A stretch of 64,000 bases of DNA from Amorphophallus konjac (Eukaryota > Streptophyta > Magnoliopsida > Alismatales > Araceae), in the NCBI GenBank assembly GCA_022559845.1, contig CM040120.1:307928740-307992739 (forward strand), read 5' to 3'. Every line of letters starts with the position of its first letter. Within the stretch, counting starts at the first letter, position 1. This document shows, in pieces, positions 23,543 to 34,682 of this stretch. A program made the position numbers and the translations under genes. A model generated the notes under the pieces. That model did not search any database, was not told where the DNA came from, and saw only the letters and a program-made list of their open reading frames with translations.

Positions 23543-25559
23543 TTTTTTTTTGTAAAATACGAGTCACCTAGTGTTAATAGGGAGAGTGCACCCCCTTCCA
23601 GAGGAAGAGAATGGACCCACTCCACCTAAAGAACACTAAGTGCTGCTTTTATTGATATATGAAACCAAGTACAAGAAGAGGGCCAAAGCCTAACAAAAAG
23701 TGGCAACGGGCCAGCAAAAAGGTAAACACATGGCTATACATCAGAAATTTTCTTGGGAAAAACAAAGACATATGAACTAGACAAAAATTCTTCGAATGTT
23801 AGGAAGGGCTGCAGCATCCGCCAACGCATAAGCTTTAGCACGTGTAGGTAACTCATGCCGAGTGTAAAACACCTCATTCTGCCTTTGAAAAACAGCATGC
23901 TCAGCCAAGGTATCAGCAACTTGGTTGGCTTCTCTATACACATGTGAGATGGAGCATCCCAAGGAAGACAAAAGGTCTTGAATTTCAGCCCACCAATGAT
24001 GAAGCACCCAAGGGGGAGGTTTCTTTCTAACAATCATATCAACAAGTAAAGATGAGTCAGAGTATATAACAGAAATGGAGATGGACAATGAATGTGCTAA
24101 TCTCAATGCATCCACCATGGCCCTGCCTTCTGCTTGAATAATGTTACCATGACCATAGAAAAAGGAAAACCCCAGTATAATATCACCACAAGAGTTTCTA
24201 ATACAACCCCCTCCACCAGATAATCCGGAATCAGGTTTGAGACATCCATCTATATTAATGGAGCAGTCAGTTAAAGGAGGTATCCATCGAACTAATTTGA
24301 AGACTATATGTTTAGAATTAACCCGGATATTGTAAGATTGCAAGATAGTGAGAAATGCTGAATTTGGTGGCAATCTGAACTTAATGTTCTGAACAGCAAT
24401 TCTGATATTGTATAAGATGTCTGTGACAGATTTGACAATCTTGGGTTTACTGCCTTCATACCTGAAAGAGCACCGAGCCTTCCAGATTTCCCACAGAGTA
24501 AGGACTAAGGTAATTAATGAAATAAAGCTTTCAGCAGTGGAGAGGTTAGCTTCCAGAAGAAACCATCTAAGCCAATTTAGGAAACCCCCAGAAGTATACC
24601 TGTAGACTGTTAATAAAGGATTCACAGCAGACCATAATGCCACAGCCACTTCCCCAGTTAGAAACAAATGATCAAAATCTTCAAGATCTCTGTTGCCCTG
24701 ACAACAAGAGCAACATGAAGCAATATGAATACCCATATTTTGTAATCTACAATCAATTGGAACAGCTCTGTTAATCAATTTCCAACTGAATAAACCTGCC
24801 CTGGGAGGAATATGACTGTGTAAAGTTTTAGCCCTGCAGTTAGAAGAGTTCGGATGAACCTGCTGTTTCAACAGCCTATAAACAGACTTAACTGTGAGCA
24901 CACCTGAATCAGTGAATATCCACACAGGGATATCTGCTCCCTCAGTCAATGTAAAGGATTTAATAACTGGGACAGTTTGCTGATCAGTCACATAACTCCA
25001 TGCTAGGTGAGTTTCATTCAACAAAACATCCCTGACAGTGCAATTATGAAATTCAGATAAAGGAATATCAGTGGCCACTAAATGATTAGAAAACCATTTA
25101 TCCTTGAAGAACAATGTGCTGTTGCCATCTTTAACAGTCATTCGGAGTCCAGACATTAAAAGATCCCTAGCTCTGATAAATTCATTCCTTCTAATACCAG
25201 CAGGAAAAAAGGTTTTACAGTCGGACAGATGCATACCTTTCAGATATCTAGATTTAACGAACCTGGCCCATAATGAATCACTGTAAGTAGCCAGCCATAT
25301 TAGCTTGACATGAAAACAAGTCTGAATGTCAATCATACTGCGGACGCCAAGACCACCTTGCTCCACAGGGCAGCAAACTCTGTCCCATGAGATCCAATGT
25401 TTTTTGTGAGTGGATTCCATTCCTTGCCAGAAAAAATTAGAGAGAATCCTGTCAATCTGCCTCTGAATAGAAGTAGGAATGGAAATGGCACTAGCAGAAT
25501 AAATAGACAATGAAGAGAGAACAGATTTAATCAAAGTCAATCGACCAGCTTGAGATAAG
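23543..25559 (-). mobile_element. 5'-truncated L1-type LINE, 2.0 kb
   Basis: Minus-strand LINE with an A tail (T run 23543-23551), flanked by a 13-bp target duplication, inserted in the copia integrase-RT linker. Only the 3' third of ORF2 was copied, typical of abortive reverse transcription. Its long ORF is still open, so it probably inserted later than the full-length LINE. Confidence 0.93.
23777..25558 (-). CDS. LINE ORF2 C-terminal part: RT thumb, zf-RVT, RNase H
   Basis: About 594 codons without a stop. The first residues (KFLSQAGRLTLIKSVLSS, YSASAISIP) match the end of plant L1 reverse transcriptase. Next comes zf-RVT (LHSHIPPRAGLFSWKLINRAVP, ASCCSCCQGN, EDFDHLFLTGEVA) and a C-terminal RNase H (NIDGCLKPDSGLSGGGGC, EGRAMVDALRLA, IYSDSSLLVDMI, YREANQVADTLAEHAV). 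Codons upstream of 25559 belong to copia, so no genuine start codon exists and the endonuclease and RT active site are missing. It cannot make a working protein. It is clearly related in sequence to the ORF2 at 14934-19082 but not a copy of it. Confidence 0.88.
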   Translation of the reverse strand, partial: LSQAGRLTLIKSVLSSLSIYSASAISIPTSIQRQIDRILSNFFWQGMESTHKKHWISWDRVCCPVEQGGLGVRSMIDIQTCFHVKLIWLATYSDSLWARFVKSRYLKGMHLSDCKTFFPAGIRRNEFIRARDLLMSGLRMTVKDGNSTLFFKDKWFSNHLVATDIPLSEFHNCTVRDVLLNETHLAWSYVTDQQTVPVIKSFTLTEGADIPVWIFTDSGVLTVKSVYRLLKQQVHPNSSNCRAKTLHSHIPPRAGLFSWKLINRAVPIDCRLQNMGIHIASCCSCCQGNRDLEDFDHLFLTGEVAVALWSAVNPLLTVYRYTSGGFLNWLRWFLLEANLSTAESFISLITLVLTLWEIWKARCSFRYEGSKPKIVKSVTDILYNIRIAVQNIKFRLPPNSAFLTILQSYNIRVNSKHIVFKLVRWIPPLTDCSINIDGCLKPDSGLSGGGGCIRNSCGDIILGFSFFYGHGNIIQAEGRAMVDALRLAHSLSISISVIYSDSSLLVDMIVRKKPPPWVLHHWWAEIQDLLSSLGCSISHVYREANQVADTLAEHAVFQRQNEVFYTRHELPTRAKAYALADAAALPNIRRIFV

Positions 25560-25572
25560 AATTTCTCCATCT
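25560..25572. repeat. Target-site duplication of the truncated LINE, right copy
   Basis: AATTTCTCCATCT, identical to 23530-23542. Copia coding sequence continues to the right. Confidence 0.93.
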
Positions 25573-26756
25573 ACTTTGTCCCTACATAAACTGATGTCAG
25601 TTTTATTTTCTGACTCATCAAACACTATATGAGGAGATTCTTCAACAGTTTTAGAATTGAGATTATATATTCTATAGGCTCTCGAATGTTCAGAATAACC
25701 TAGAAAAATTCCAGGTTCACTTTTGGGTTCAAACTTATCAAGGTCTCGTTTGGAGTTTACATGAACAAAACATTTACAACCGAAGATCTTGAAATGCGCT
25801 AGAGAAGGTGTTTTACCTTTAAGAATCTCATAGGGAGTCATTTGAGTAGTGGGTCTTACCAGGGCTCTATTAATGATGTAACATGAAGTGCTAATAGCCT
25901 CAGCCCAAACCTTCCTTGGTAGGTTCCCTTCTACCAGCATAGTCTGAGCCATTTCAACTAAGGTTCGGTTTCTCCTTTCCACTACTCCATTTTGCTCTGG
26001 AGTTCTTGGTGAGGAGAACCTGTGATTGATGCCATTCTCCCTGTAGAAATCATCAAATTGTGAGTTAACAAACTCACCATCATGATCAGATAAAATATTC
26101 AAAATGGCATGATCATTGGTCTGTTTTATTTTATAAAAGAACTCCTAAAATTCTTCAAAGGCTTCATTTTTGTGAGACAAGTAGAAAACCCATGTGAATC
26201 TAGAGAAGTCATCAACAAGCACAAAACCATATCTTTTTCCAGATAAGCTAACTGACCTAGTGGGTCCAAATAAGTCCATGTGAATTAGCTCATAAGGTTT
26301 AGAAGATAGATTTTCAGTTCTAGATTTAAATGATTTTCTAGTTTGTTTACATTGGGTGCATGTCTCATAGATTTTATTGTCATTTTTAAAAGAAATTTCA
26401 GGAAGCCCTTTTATCATACTATGTTTATTCAGTTTATGAAGCAAACTATAGCTGGCATGACCTAATCTACGATGCCACAGGAAGGCTAGGTCATCCTTAT
26501 TTACAGTAAGATAGATATTAGAGTGTGCTACATCATCTAAGTCTACCACATAGATGTTATTAACTCTCTTGCCAATAAATTTCACAGATTCAGAATTAGA
26601 TTCATAGATGGTGCATGTAAGAGAATCAAATACAACTTTATGGCCTTTGTCACAGGGTTGACTTATGCTAAGAAGATTATAAGCTAAACCTTCAACTAAC
26701 AAAACTTCTTCAATTAAACAAGAAGAGCACTTACCAACCTTTCCCGATCCAATAAT
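25573..26756 (-). pseudogene. Copia integrase with GAG-pre-integrase domain
   Basis: One minus-strand frame with a single in-frame stop (26145-26147). It starts at the protease-integrase linker (GKVGKCSSCLIEEVLLVEGL). The HHCC zinc domain follows (LWHRRLGHASYSLLHKL and CTQCKQ), then the catalytic core with Asp in HMDLFGPTRS, Asp in LSDHDGEFVN and Glu in NGVVERRNRT. The copia C-terminal region follows (KIFGCKCFVHV, GIFLGYSEHSRAYRIYN). The DDE triad is preserved. The protease half of the same frame lies at 33930 onward, separated by the inserted Ty3 element. Confidence 0.94.
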
Positions 26757-26761
26757 CCTTC
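26757..26761. repeat. Target-site duplication CCTTC, left copy
   Basis: CCTTC precedes the element at 26762 and recurs at 33925-33929. The two copia halves join in frame when the element and one copy are set aside. Confidence 0.93.
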
Positions 26762-28876
26762 TGATGTGGCACAGCCCAAGGATGACTAAGCATGTAATGA
26801 ACAACCTAGGACCTAGATCCACAAGCATACAAGCACTCCAATGATTCTCACAATAGCGTCTCACTCACACGGCACACGCGGTCACCTGGCGGGGCCAGGG
26901 GATGATGGCAAGGGTCCGAGGCGGGACCCAATGAGTCTAATGGACTTAGTTGGCTTAGGCTGACCCCAAAGAGTCTAGGATTCCCAACTTAGTGGGCAGC
27001 TGGCCCACAGGGCGGGGTTTGGGGTGGCACTCTCTCCCGGTCCACGGTGGCACCAACAAATGAACATACAAGTACGGGCCCTCTTCTCACCGTCCGACGA
27101 GCAATCAAAGCAATACTAAACTCACAGAAGTAAGGATATCAAGGTTAGTATCAGAGGCTCACCTGATCGGTGTGAAGACACCGATCCCGCTCGGAGACGT
27201 GGGCACGCCGGGAGGCGAGGGTATACACCCGATCGCCGCCGCGATGTAGCTTGACCTGAAAGTGCAAAGAGTACAACACTACGCCTCTCGCAGGAGGGGT
27301 GATCTTGGGGTGGGGATTAAGCTTATTACATCCAAAACTATCTCCACGCAGGGAGGGGCCTTCAGCCGGCCAAGCGGGGTGGGGAATTAAGCAAAGGAAA
27401 CCCGACTTGCCGAATTCCGCCGGTTCTGCCAACCTGCAGGTTCGCCGGACTGTGAGGCGGTGATGATGCTGCCAAAAATTCCACAGAGCTCAAATCTTGA
27501 TGAGACTTGCGCCAAAAGTTCCCCAAAGGGCTGAGGATGGTGTCTGAAATTTTACAAAAGCTCTGGAACTCGGGGCTGATCGGGCCGGCGACTGGAATAG
27601 GTCAGCAACTTCTGCCTCTGGCTGGTACAGAACTGATACATCAGGTTGTAGATGGAACTATGGGCTCTCCTGAACTCCGATTGAGGCGAAACTGGCAGTG
27701 ACGCTTCCGTGGTCGGAGTAGCTTTGAGCAGGAGCTGACGGAGTTGCAATCGGAGGTTGGAGAAGAGAGCAGTCGTCGGATGAGTGGGTGCAGGTCGAAC
27801 CTGGATCCGCAGGAGCAGTCTGTGCACTTGGACGAGGAAAATGGGAACTAGGGGTTCTGGAAGCCGATTGATGCCCTGCCTTTTGGAGATGAAAGAGGAC
27901 TCAGAGGAGAAGATTTTTGATGAAGAACTCCTGCCCTGATTCTCAGGAGGTTGGCCGCTGTAGAGCTTCAACTCCGGCTCAGGTGCTCTGCTAGGGAAGC
28001 TCTTGGGCCTTCAGATTCGCAGGGAGGAGGACGTGGTGGCCGCTTCAAGCTACGGCCAACCTGCTGCCTGCAACCAGAGCTTGACCTGCAAAAGAAATGG
28101 GTATGAATGGAGGGGTGGTGGTGGGGGGCGACCTTGGCTGGGTTTGGGGTTGGATTTGGGTGACCAAGGGAGCTAAGGGGGGGGGAGATGGGAGGGAAAT
28201 TCGAAATTGGGCTTTGGGAGAAGCTAATTTAGCATTGGGAAGGTGGTGGGATGCTTTGGGAAGGAGAGTGGGGTAGTTGGGGGTTGGGAGGTGGGGTGTG
28301 GATTGGAGGATGCCACCTTGGGGTTGGGGGGGGAGTTAAATGAGTGTATGGGGAAGGGGAGGGGTCTTAATGAGGGGTGAATGGGGAGGAGAGAGAAAAT
28401 TCCGAAAATTGGGGTGGAGGGAGAGAGAGAGAGAGGGGGGGACCCCTTAGAGAGAGAGAGTGAGAGAGAGGGAGATCTAGTGGGATTTGGAAGTGGATTT
28501 CAATTTTCATTCAATTGTTCATTAGTTCAAAATGAGGGGAATCGGGTCCTATATATAGGAAACCCACATTTTTACAAAAGTCCCTGACATTTGACTCAAT
28601 GACAAATAACCGAAGGGGTAGGGGCGCCCTTGGGCCAAGCCCAATGAATTGGGCCCAATAGCCTAACAAACCAACCTAATGCCACAATACTTAGGAAAAT
28701 GACTCACTAACCTAGGTACATGACTCAAATAATAGGAAAATTACATGGCTTAAGACTCAAATAAAATTCAAAAATTACATGACTAGACTCACAAACACAT
28801 GACGAACATAATGGCATAAGTCGACGACGATCCGAGCCTCAAAAAAAAAGTGGAGGGGCAAGGGATGCCCCCATCA
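26762..28876 (-). repeat. 3' LTR of non-autonomous Ty3 copy 2
   Basis: Length 2115 bases. The TATA box (TATATATAGG type) lies near 28549-28558. Purine-rich stretches (GAGAGAGAGGG and G runs, 28390-28480) on the plus strand correspond to the CT-rich leader of copy 1. The internal frame's stop codon lies inside it at 28789. Confidence 0.93.
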
Positions 28877-31710
28877 TACCCCCGGGGTGGGGAGAACTCG
28901 ACCCTGTCGAGTATGGGTCCGCCTGGCGATAGTACCGGCTCCAGAATGTCGAGGTCAAGTCGCAACAGGTCCTCCCGACTCGCCCAAGTATCCTCAATCG
29001 GGCGACGGTTCTTCCACCTAACCAGGTAGCGCTGATACACCTTGTGCCTAGTAATGATACTCTGCTCATCCAGTATTGCCTCTACCTGCTCTCGTCGGTC
29101 TCTCAAGCTACGAAGTGGAGTCCCACCGGGAGTGTCTCTCTCAAGGGGGGGTAAAGGCTCGAGCTCCTCACTGGGTTCCACCGCGGGGCCCTTGTAGGGT
29201 ACCAAGTCCGCCATATTGAAAGTAGGGTGTACCCCAAAACCCTTAGGTAGGTCTAGCTCATAAGCATTACTGCCAAGTCGTCTCAGAACTCGAAAGGGTC
29301 CCGAACCCCGTGCCCTCAACTTGGAGGCAGGTCCCGAAAGGAGCCGCTCCGTCCTCACCATCACCGAGTCTCCCACTTGGAACTCGCAGTGGCACCGATG
29401 AGCATCTGCCCGCCTTTTGTAAGCCTCATTGCTCTTTCCTATATGCTTGCGAGAATGCGTATGCCATGCACTATGATGCGATGTGGATGTGAAAAGTATG
29501 GTGTGCAAAGGTGGACCTGGGTAGCCAAATGTAGACCAATCACACTTTGATGCCATGAAGATGGTGACAGACTTAGGAGAGACGGGACATCCATAGATGA
29601 ACCTTTTATGCATGGGTGTGACAGATGTCGGGGGACCCGGACATCCATGTATGCTCCTCTCATGCTTAAGACTCATGATGAATGAGGGTGGGCCAATACA
29701 TCCGAATACGGTCCACTTATGCTTCCTACTTGACATGTGGGTGATGTGAATGAATGTACCCGACTTTTGAATCATGTCAAATGGTGTGGTAAGCCTAGAC
29801 ACATGCATGTTTATCCCAAAGGTGTCTTCCATATGCATAGATGTGGGATGACTTTTGAACTTCCATGTGAATGGGTCGAAGGGATCTAAGAAGGTGGGCA
29901 TTATGGAGAGGAGCTCTTCCTTGTCTCCTAGGCATATGTTGTTTATGGTGATGGTTCCCTTTGTGGGGCCTGAGTCTTGGAAGAGTTGGTCTTGGTCAAA
30001 CATGGTTGGTTGGGGTAGAGAAAGGTGGGTTGTTGGTAAGGTGGGCGGGTCACATGGGTAACTAGGCTCCCATTGGAAGGGATCAAAGGGGTCATGGATC
30101 GGGCTTCCTAGAGGAAGGAACTCCATGCCCACAAGGTCCATACAAGGTGGGTCATCCTCTTCTAATGGAGTAATTTGGTCGAAGCTCTTGGGAGGTAGAT
30201 CGACCATGAGGGAAGAGCTTGGCTTTCTACCCGAGATAAGAAGCTCCAATTTGAGGAGATGGTCGGGCTCATCGGGTGTGGGGAGGAATAATAGAAGGTC
30301 ACTAGTGTAGCAACCAATGGTGCACATTGAGGTGATAGACCCAACACATAGGTGTAGGAGGTCAAGGCTCCTAGGTTGTTCGGTCATGGGGGTCAACATG
30401 CTAGTCAACTCTAATTGCCATGCTAAGCCCTTGAGAAGGTCCCCTAGTGTCTCCACTTGATAAGATGATTGGATGGTGGTGCAATAGGAGTTGAAGGGCA
30501 CTATGGGGAGGTGTCGCTCCAAGGAAGGGTAGGCCATGATCGGGTGAGCTGGGCTCTCTTTTAACCATCTAGCCAAGGACCCACTTATGATGAGTTCACT
30601 CCCTACTAGAAGAGAGGGCATAGAGTGAAGATCGTGATGCAAGGCTTTGTCCTCATCTTGGGCATGTATTTCTTTCAAGGTGGGAGTTGGATCCGGGGTG
30701 TTCACCACTATGGGGCTGGGTGTCAGGATTATGGGTTCTTCTTCCAAGGAGGTGGGTAGGTACTTTGTGGGTGGGGTGATGATGATTGGCGCATGGTGCA
30801 TCCGGGGTGGTGAACGAGGTCGGATTTGGGTTGGGGTTGGAAGTGGAAGTAGTGGTGGCCTAGGTTGGGGTAAGATTGGGGTTGGAAGAAGAAGGTGGGG
30901 TGGGTGTGGAGGCTTGATTTGATTGGTTTTGGGAGGTGTGTCCCTTTTAGGGGGTGATAGAGGGGTAGTGGTGGGGGCCAAGGGGATTTGTGGGGTAAGG
31001 GTTTGGTGATGGATTTTGGATTGGGGGGTGGTGGCCATCATGGACTTCGGTGGAGGGGTGGACACGGAGCGCACATGTGCTGGTGGAGCTATGGTTGTGG
31101 TGAGGACTTGGAGGTAGGGTGTAGATGTAGTGGTGATAGATGTGGGAAGTGGTGGGGATTGGGTGATTGGGGTCTTGGGTTGGCCAAGGGGAAATGAAAG
31201 AGTTGAAATGCTCTTTAGGCTTTGGTGTTCGGAATGGGAGGGGAAAATATATCTAGCCCTAAGTTGTTCCTTCATGTCTCCCCATGTTGTGAGGGGAGCT
31301 TCCCTTCTAATTATCCTTAAGCCTTCAATTTTCAACCAATGAGTGTGGGCCCGTTTGGTAAGTTGTAATTTGGCAAATCAGACTTTCTCATCCTCGGACA
31401 TGGGATACCAAGTGAAGTAATGATCCATAGAAGCCTCCCATTCTAAATACTCATTATGATGAGTCCCATCAAAGGTGAGAGGTGAGGGAGGAGCCCTACT
31501 ATCATTCATCCATGGGGCGGGCCAATTTTCTTCTAGTTGATCAAGTCGTCTAGATAGGTTATCAAGCTTGCCATTGGCATGGGTCAAGGTTTTCATGAGG
31601 TAACTGACGTGGCCAGGGAAGTCATGGGTGTTAGTGGTAGGTATCCCTTGGGGTTTTGGATTCATGGTGGTATTTAGAAGAGGATGGATTGACTTGATAA
31701 TGGGCTCCAC
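28789..31710 (-). pseudogene. Gag / GCxGPP-repeat / integrase-tail / chromodomain fusion protein, copy 2
   Basis: One minus-strand frame of about 974 codons with a single stop at 31378-31380 (EKV-stop-FAKLQL, where Gag normally has Arg). Residues 1-150 are a Ty3-type Gag (EYLEWEASMDHYFTWYPMSEDEK, then TTWGDMKEQLRARY). Residues about 165-300 are Pro/Thr-rich. About 300-640 is unrecognised, with repeated DPFDPFQWE motifs. About 670-740 holds the GCxGPP repeats. About 763-835 is the integrase C-terminal GPF module (FQVGDSVMVRTERL, SGPFRVLRRLGSNAYELDLP), and about 880-930 is a chromodomain (VEAILDEQ, YLVRWKNRRPIEDTW). No CCHC knuckle, protease or polymerase motif is seen. A chromodomain on a Gag protein could direct particles or cDNA to chromatin; that is inference. 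Confidence 0.85.
29490..29715 (-). repeat. Protein-level GCxGPP repeat in Ty3 copy 2
   Basis: Successive units FGCIGPPSFIMSLKHERS, HGCPGPP, YGCPVSP and FGYPGPP have a period of about 18-22 residues. Later units are more degenerate than in copy 1, but order and flanks match. Conservation across two independent copies argues that the repeat is part of the family's protein. Confidence 0.72.
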
Positions 31711-31817
31711 TACGAGTGGTCATGCAAAGTTGGGTGGGCTATGCAAGGGTGTGCGGATGCACCTATGAAAGACTTAGTGTGACCCAAGACTAGACTTGTA
31801 AGGACAAGCCTATGACC

Positions 31818-31829
31818 GCTCTGATACCA
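31818..31829 (-). promoter_or_regulatory. Primer-binding site of Ty3 copy 2
   Basis: The minus strand reads TGGTATCAGAGC two bases after the 5' LTR, as in copy 1: initiator tRNA-Met primer. Confidence 0.93.
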
Positions 31830-31831
31830 CT

Positions 31832-33924
31832 TGATGTGGCACAGCCCAAGGATGACTAAGCATGTAATGAACAACCTAGGACCTAGATCCACAAGCATAC
31901 AAGCACTCCAATGATTCTCACAATAGCGTCTCACTCACACGGCACACGCGGTCACCTAGCGGGACCAGGGGATGATGGCAAGGGTCCGAGGTGGAACCCA
32001 ATGAGTCTATTGGACTTAGTTGGCTTAGGCTGACCCCAAAGAGTCTAGGATTCCCAACTTAGTGGGCAGCTGGCCCGCAGGGCGGGGTTTGGGGTGGCAC
32101 TCTCTCCCGGTCCACGGTGGCACCAACAAATGAACATACAAGTACGGGCCCTCTTCTCACCGTCCGACGAGCAATCAAAGCAATACTAAACTCACAGAAG
32201 TAAGGCTATCAAGGTTAGTATCATAGGCTCACCTGATCGGTGTGAAGACACCGATCCCGCTCGGAGACGTGGGCGCGTCGGGAGGCGAGGGTATACACCC
32301 GATCGCCGCGGCGATGTAGCTTGACCTGAAAGTGCAAAGAGTACAACACTACGCCTCTCGCAGGAGGGGTGATCTTGGGGTGGGGATTAAGCTTATTACA
32401 TCCAAAACTATCTCCACGCAGGGAGGGGCCTTCAGCCGGCCAAGCGGGGTGGGGAATTAAGCAAAGGAAACCCGACTTGCCGAATTCCGCCGGTTCTGCC
32501 AACCTGCAGGTTCGCCGGACTGTGGGGCGGTGATGATGCTGCCAAAAATTCCACAGAGCTCGGATCTTGATGAGACTTGCGCCAAGAGTTCCCCAACGGG
32601 CTGAGGATGGTGTCTGAATTTTTACAAAAGCTCTGGAACTCGGGGCTGATCGGGCCGGCGACTGGAACAGGTCAGCAACTTCTGCCTCTGGCTGGTGCAG
32701 AACTGATACAGTAGGTTGTAGATGGCACTGTGGGCTCTCCTGAACTCCGATTGAGGCGAGACTGGCGGTGACACTTCCGTGGTCGGAGTATCTTTGAGCA
32801 GGAGCTAACGAAGTTGCAATCGGAGGTTGGAGAAGAGAGCAGTCGTCGGATGAGTGGGTGCAGGTCGAACCTGGATCCGCAGGAGTAGTCTGCGCACTTG
32901 GACGAGAAAAATGGGAACTAGGGGTTCTGGAAGCCGATTGATGCCCTGCCTTTTGGAGATGAAAGAGGACTCAGAGGAGAAGATTTTTGATGAAGAACTC
33001 CTGCCCTGATTCCCAGGAGGTTGGCCGTTGTAGAGCTTCAACTCCGGCTCAGGTGCTCTGCTGGGGAAGCTCTTGGGCCTTCAGATTCGCAGGGAGGAGG
33101 ACGTGGTGGCCGCTTCAAGCTACGGCCAACCTGCTGCCTGCAACCAGAGCTTGACCTGCAAAAGAAATGGGTATGAATGGAGGGGTGGTGGTGGGGGGCG
33201 ACCTTGGCTGGGTTTGGGGTTGGATTTGGGCGACCAAGGGAGCTAAGGGGGGGGGGGGAGATGGGAGGGAAATTCGAAATTGGGATTTGGGAGAAGCTAA
33301 TTTAGCATTGGAAAGGTGGTGGGATGCTTTCGGAAGGAGAGTGGGGTAGTTGGGGTTTGGGAGGTGGGGTGTGGATTGGAGGATGCCACCTTGGGGTTGG
33401 GGGGGGAGTTAAATGAGTGTATGGGGAAGGGGAGGGGTCTTAATGAGGGGTGAATGGGGAGGAGAGAGAAAATTCCGAAAATTGGGGTGGAGGGAGAGAG
33501 AGAGAGAGTGAGAGAGAGGGAGATCTAGTGGGATTTGGAAGTGGATTTCAATTTTCATTCAATTGTTCATTAGTTCAAAATGAGGGGAATGGGGTCCTAT
33601 ATATAGGAAACCCACATTTTTACAAAAGTCCCTGACATTTGACTCAATGACAAATAACCGAAGGGGTAGGGGCGCCCTTGGGCCAAGCCCAATGAATTGG
33701 GCCCAATAGCCTAACAAACCAACCTAATGACACAATACTTAGGAAAATGACTCACTAACCTAGGTACATGACTCAAATAATAAGAAAATTACATGGCTTA
33801 AGACTCAAATAAAATATAAAAACTACATGACTAGACTCACAAACACATGATGAACATAATGGCATAAGTCGACGACGATCCGAGCCTCAAAAAAAAAGTG
33901 GAGGGGCAAGGGATGCCCCCATCA
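31832..33924 (-). repeat. 5' LTR of non-autonomous Ty3 copy 2
   Basis: Length 2093 bases, close to the 3' LTR with small length changes in G and GA runs (for example near 33250 and 33495). TATA near 33598-33607. Target duplication CCTTC follows at 33925-33929. Confidence 0.93.
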
Positions 33925-33929
33925 CCTTC

Positions 33930-34680
33930 CCTTGGTATTACCTCCAAATGTAACATGACCAGCATCTTTCTTCACCAGTATGCATAATTTTTCTTTATCT
34001 CCGGTCATGTGCCTGGAACAGCCACTGTCTAGATACCACTTGTTATGATTGGCTGCCAGGCATACCTACAAGGGAATTAAGTAGAATGATTTGGAACCCA
34101 GAGCTTCTTGGGTCCCATAAAAGCATTTATTTCATGCAGACATGAAAGTAAATATTTTGGTATCCACATTTGATTTGGTTTCTTCATGGAAGTTGTGGAT
34201 TTCTTATCATTCAGTTTGGTCTATTTTTTCTTTTCGCCATTAATTTTGGGAGATTTATTTTGAAGTGTAGCAATTTTCTTCTTAAGCCCATTCTGAAAGT
34301 TTCTTTTCCAGTGATCAGTCCGATGAGTATTGGAAGTAGTATAAGCATAGGGAACCCTAGGCTGTTTTGGCATGAATTTGATATAGCCATAAGAGTTCTG
34401 GCTTCTAAAGATTTTGTGCCTGGGTTGCACATAGGAGTTCCAAGGATAGAGTCTATGCATTTGTGTAGAGTAGGAGTTCTAGAACTGCATTGACCTCGTG
34501 TAGAGGTTGCCTTGACCTCTTCCATCAAAGTAGTGGTGATAGGATTTATAGAAAGGAGGATGAGTCGAAGTATTCTGATAATGACCTTGACTTGAGATAC
34601 CTCTACCTAGACCTTTCTCAAAGGATTTGAACCCAGTAGTGCTACGGGTTGGATGAGATTTGGAGTTGCCTCTGACTTTC
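33930..34680 (-). pseudogene. Copia aspartic protease start and Gag-protease linker
   Basis: The minus strand at 33930-34060 encodes the copia protease N-terminus: KWYLDSGCSRHMTGD with the catalytic DSG, then GHVTFGGN. Upstream (34060-34680) is a basic Ser/Tyr/Asn-rich linker readable only by changing frames at several points (for example the segment 34221-34460). The rest of the protease is continuous with integrase at 26756 across the inserted element. Confidence 0.85.
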
Positions 34681-34682
34681 TG

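Larger units (their letters stand above)
26762..33924 (-). mobile_element. Non-autonomous Ty3/gypsy element, copy 2, 7.2 kb
   Basis: LTRs 26762-28876 (3') and 31832-33924 (5') start TGATG and end CATCA on the minus strand. A CCTTC target duplication and a primer site at 31818-31829 are present. The interior (28877-31831) holds one long frame with Gag at the start and an integrase tail plus chromodomain at the end, without PR, RT, RNase H or integrase core. It is the same family as 6295-13612: the LTRs share the segment around the TATA box and the proteins align over most of their length. This copy keeps the Gag core deleted in the other, so it is closer to the family's original form. Confidence 0.93.
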
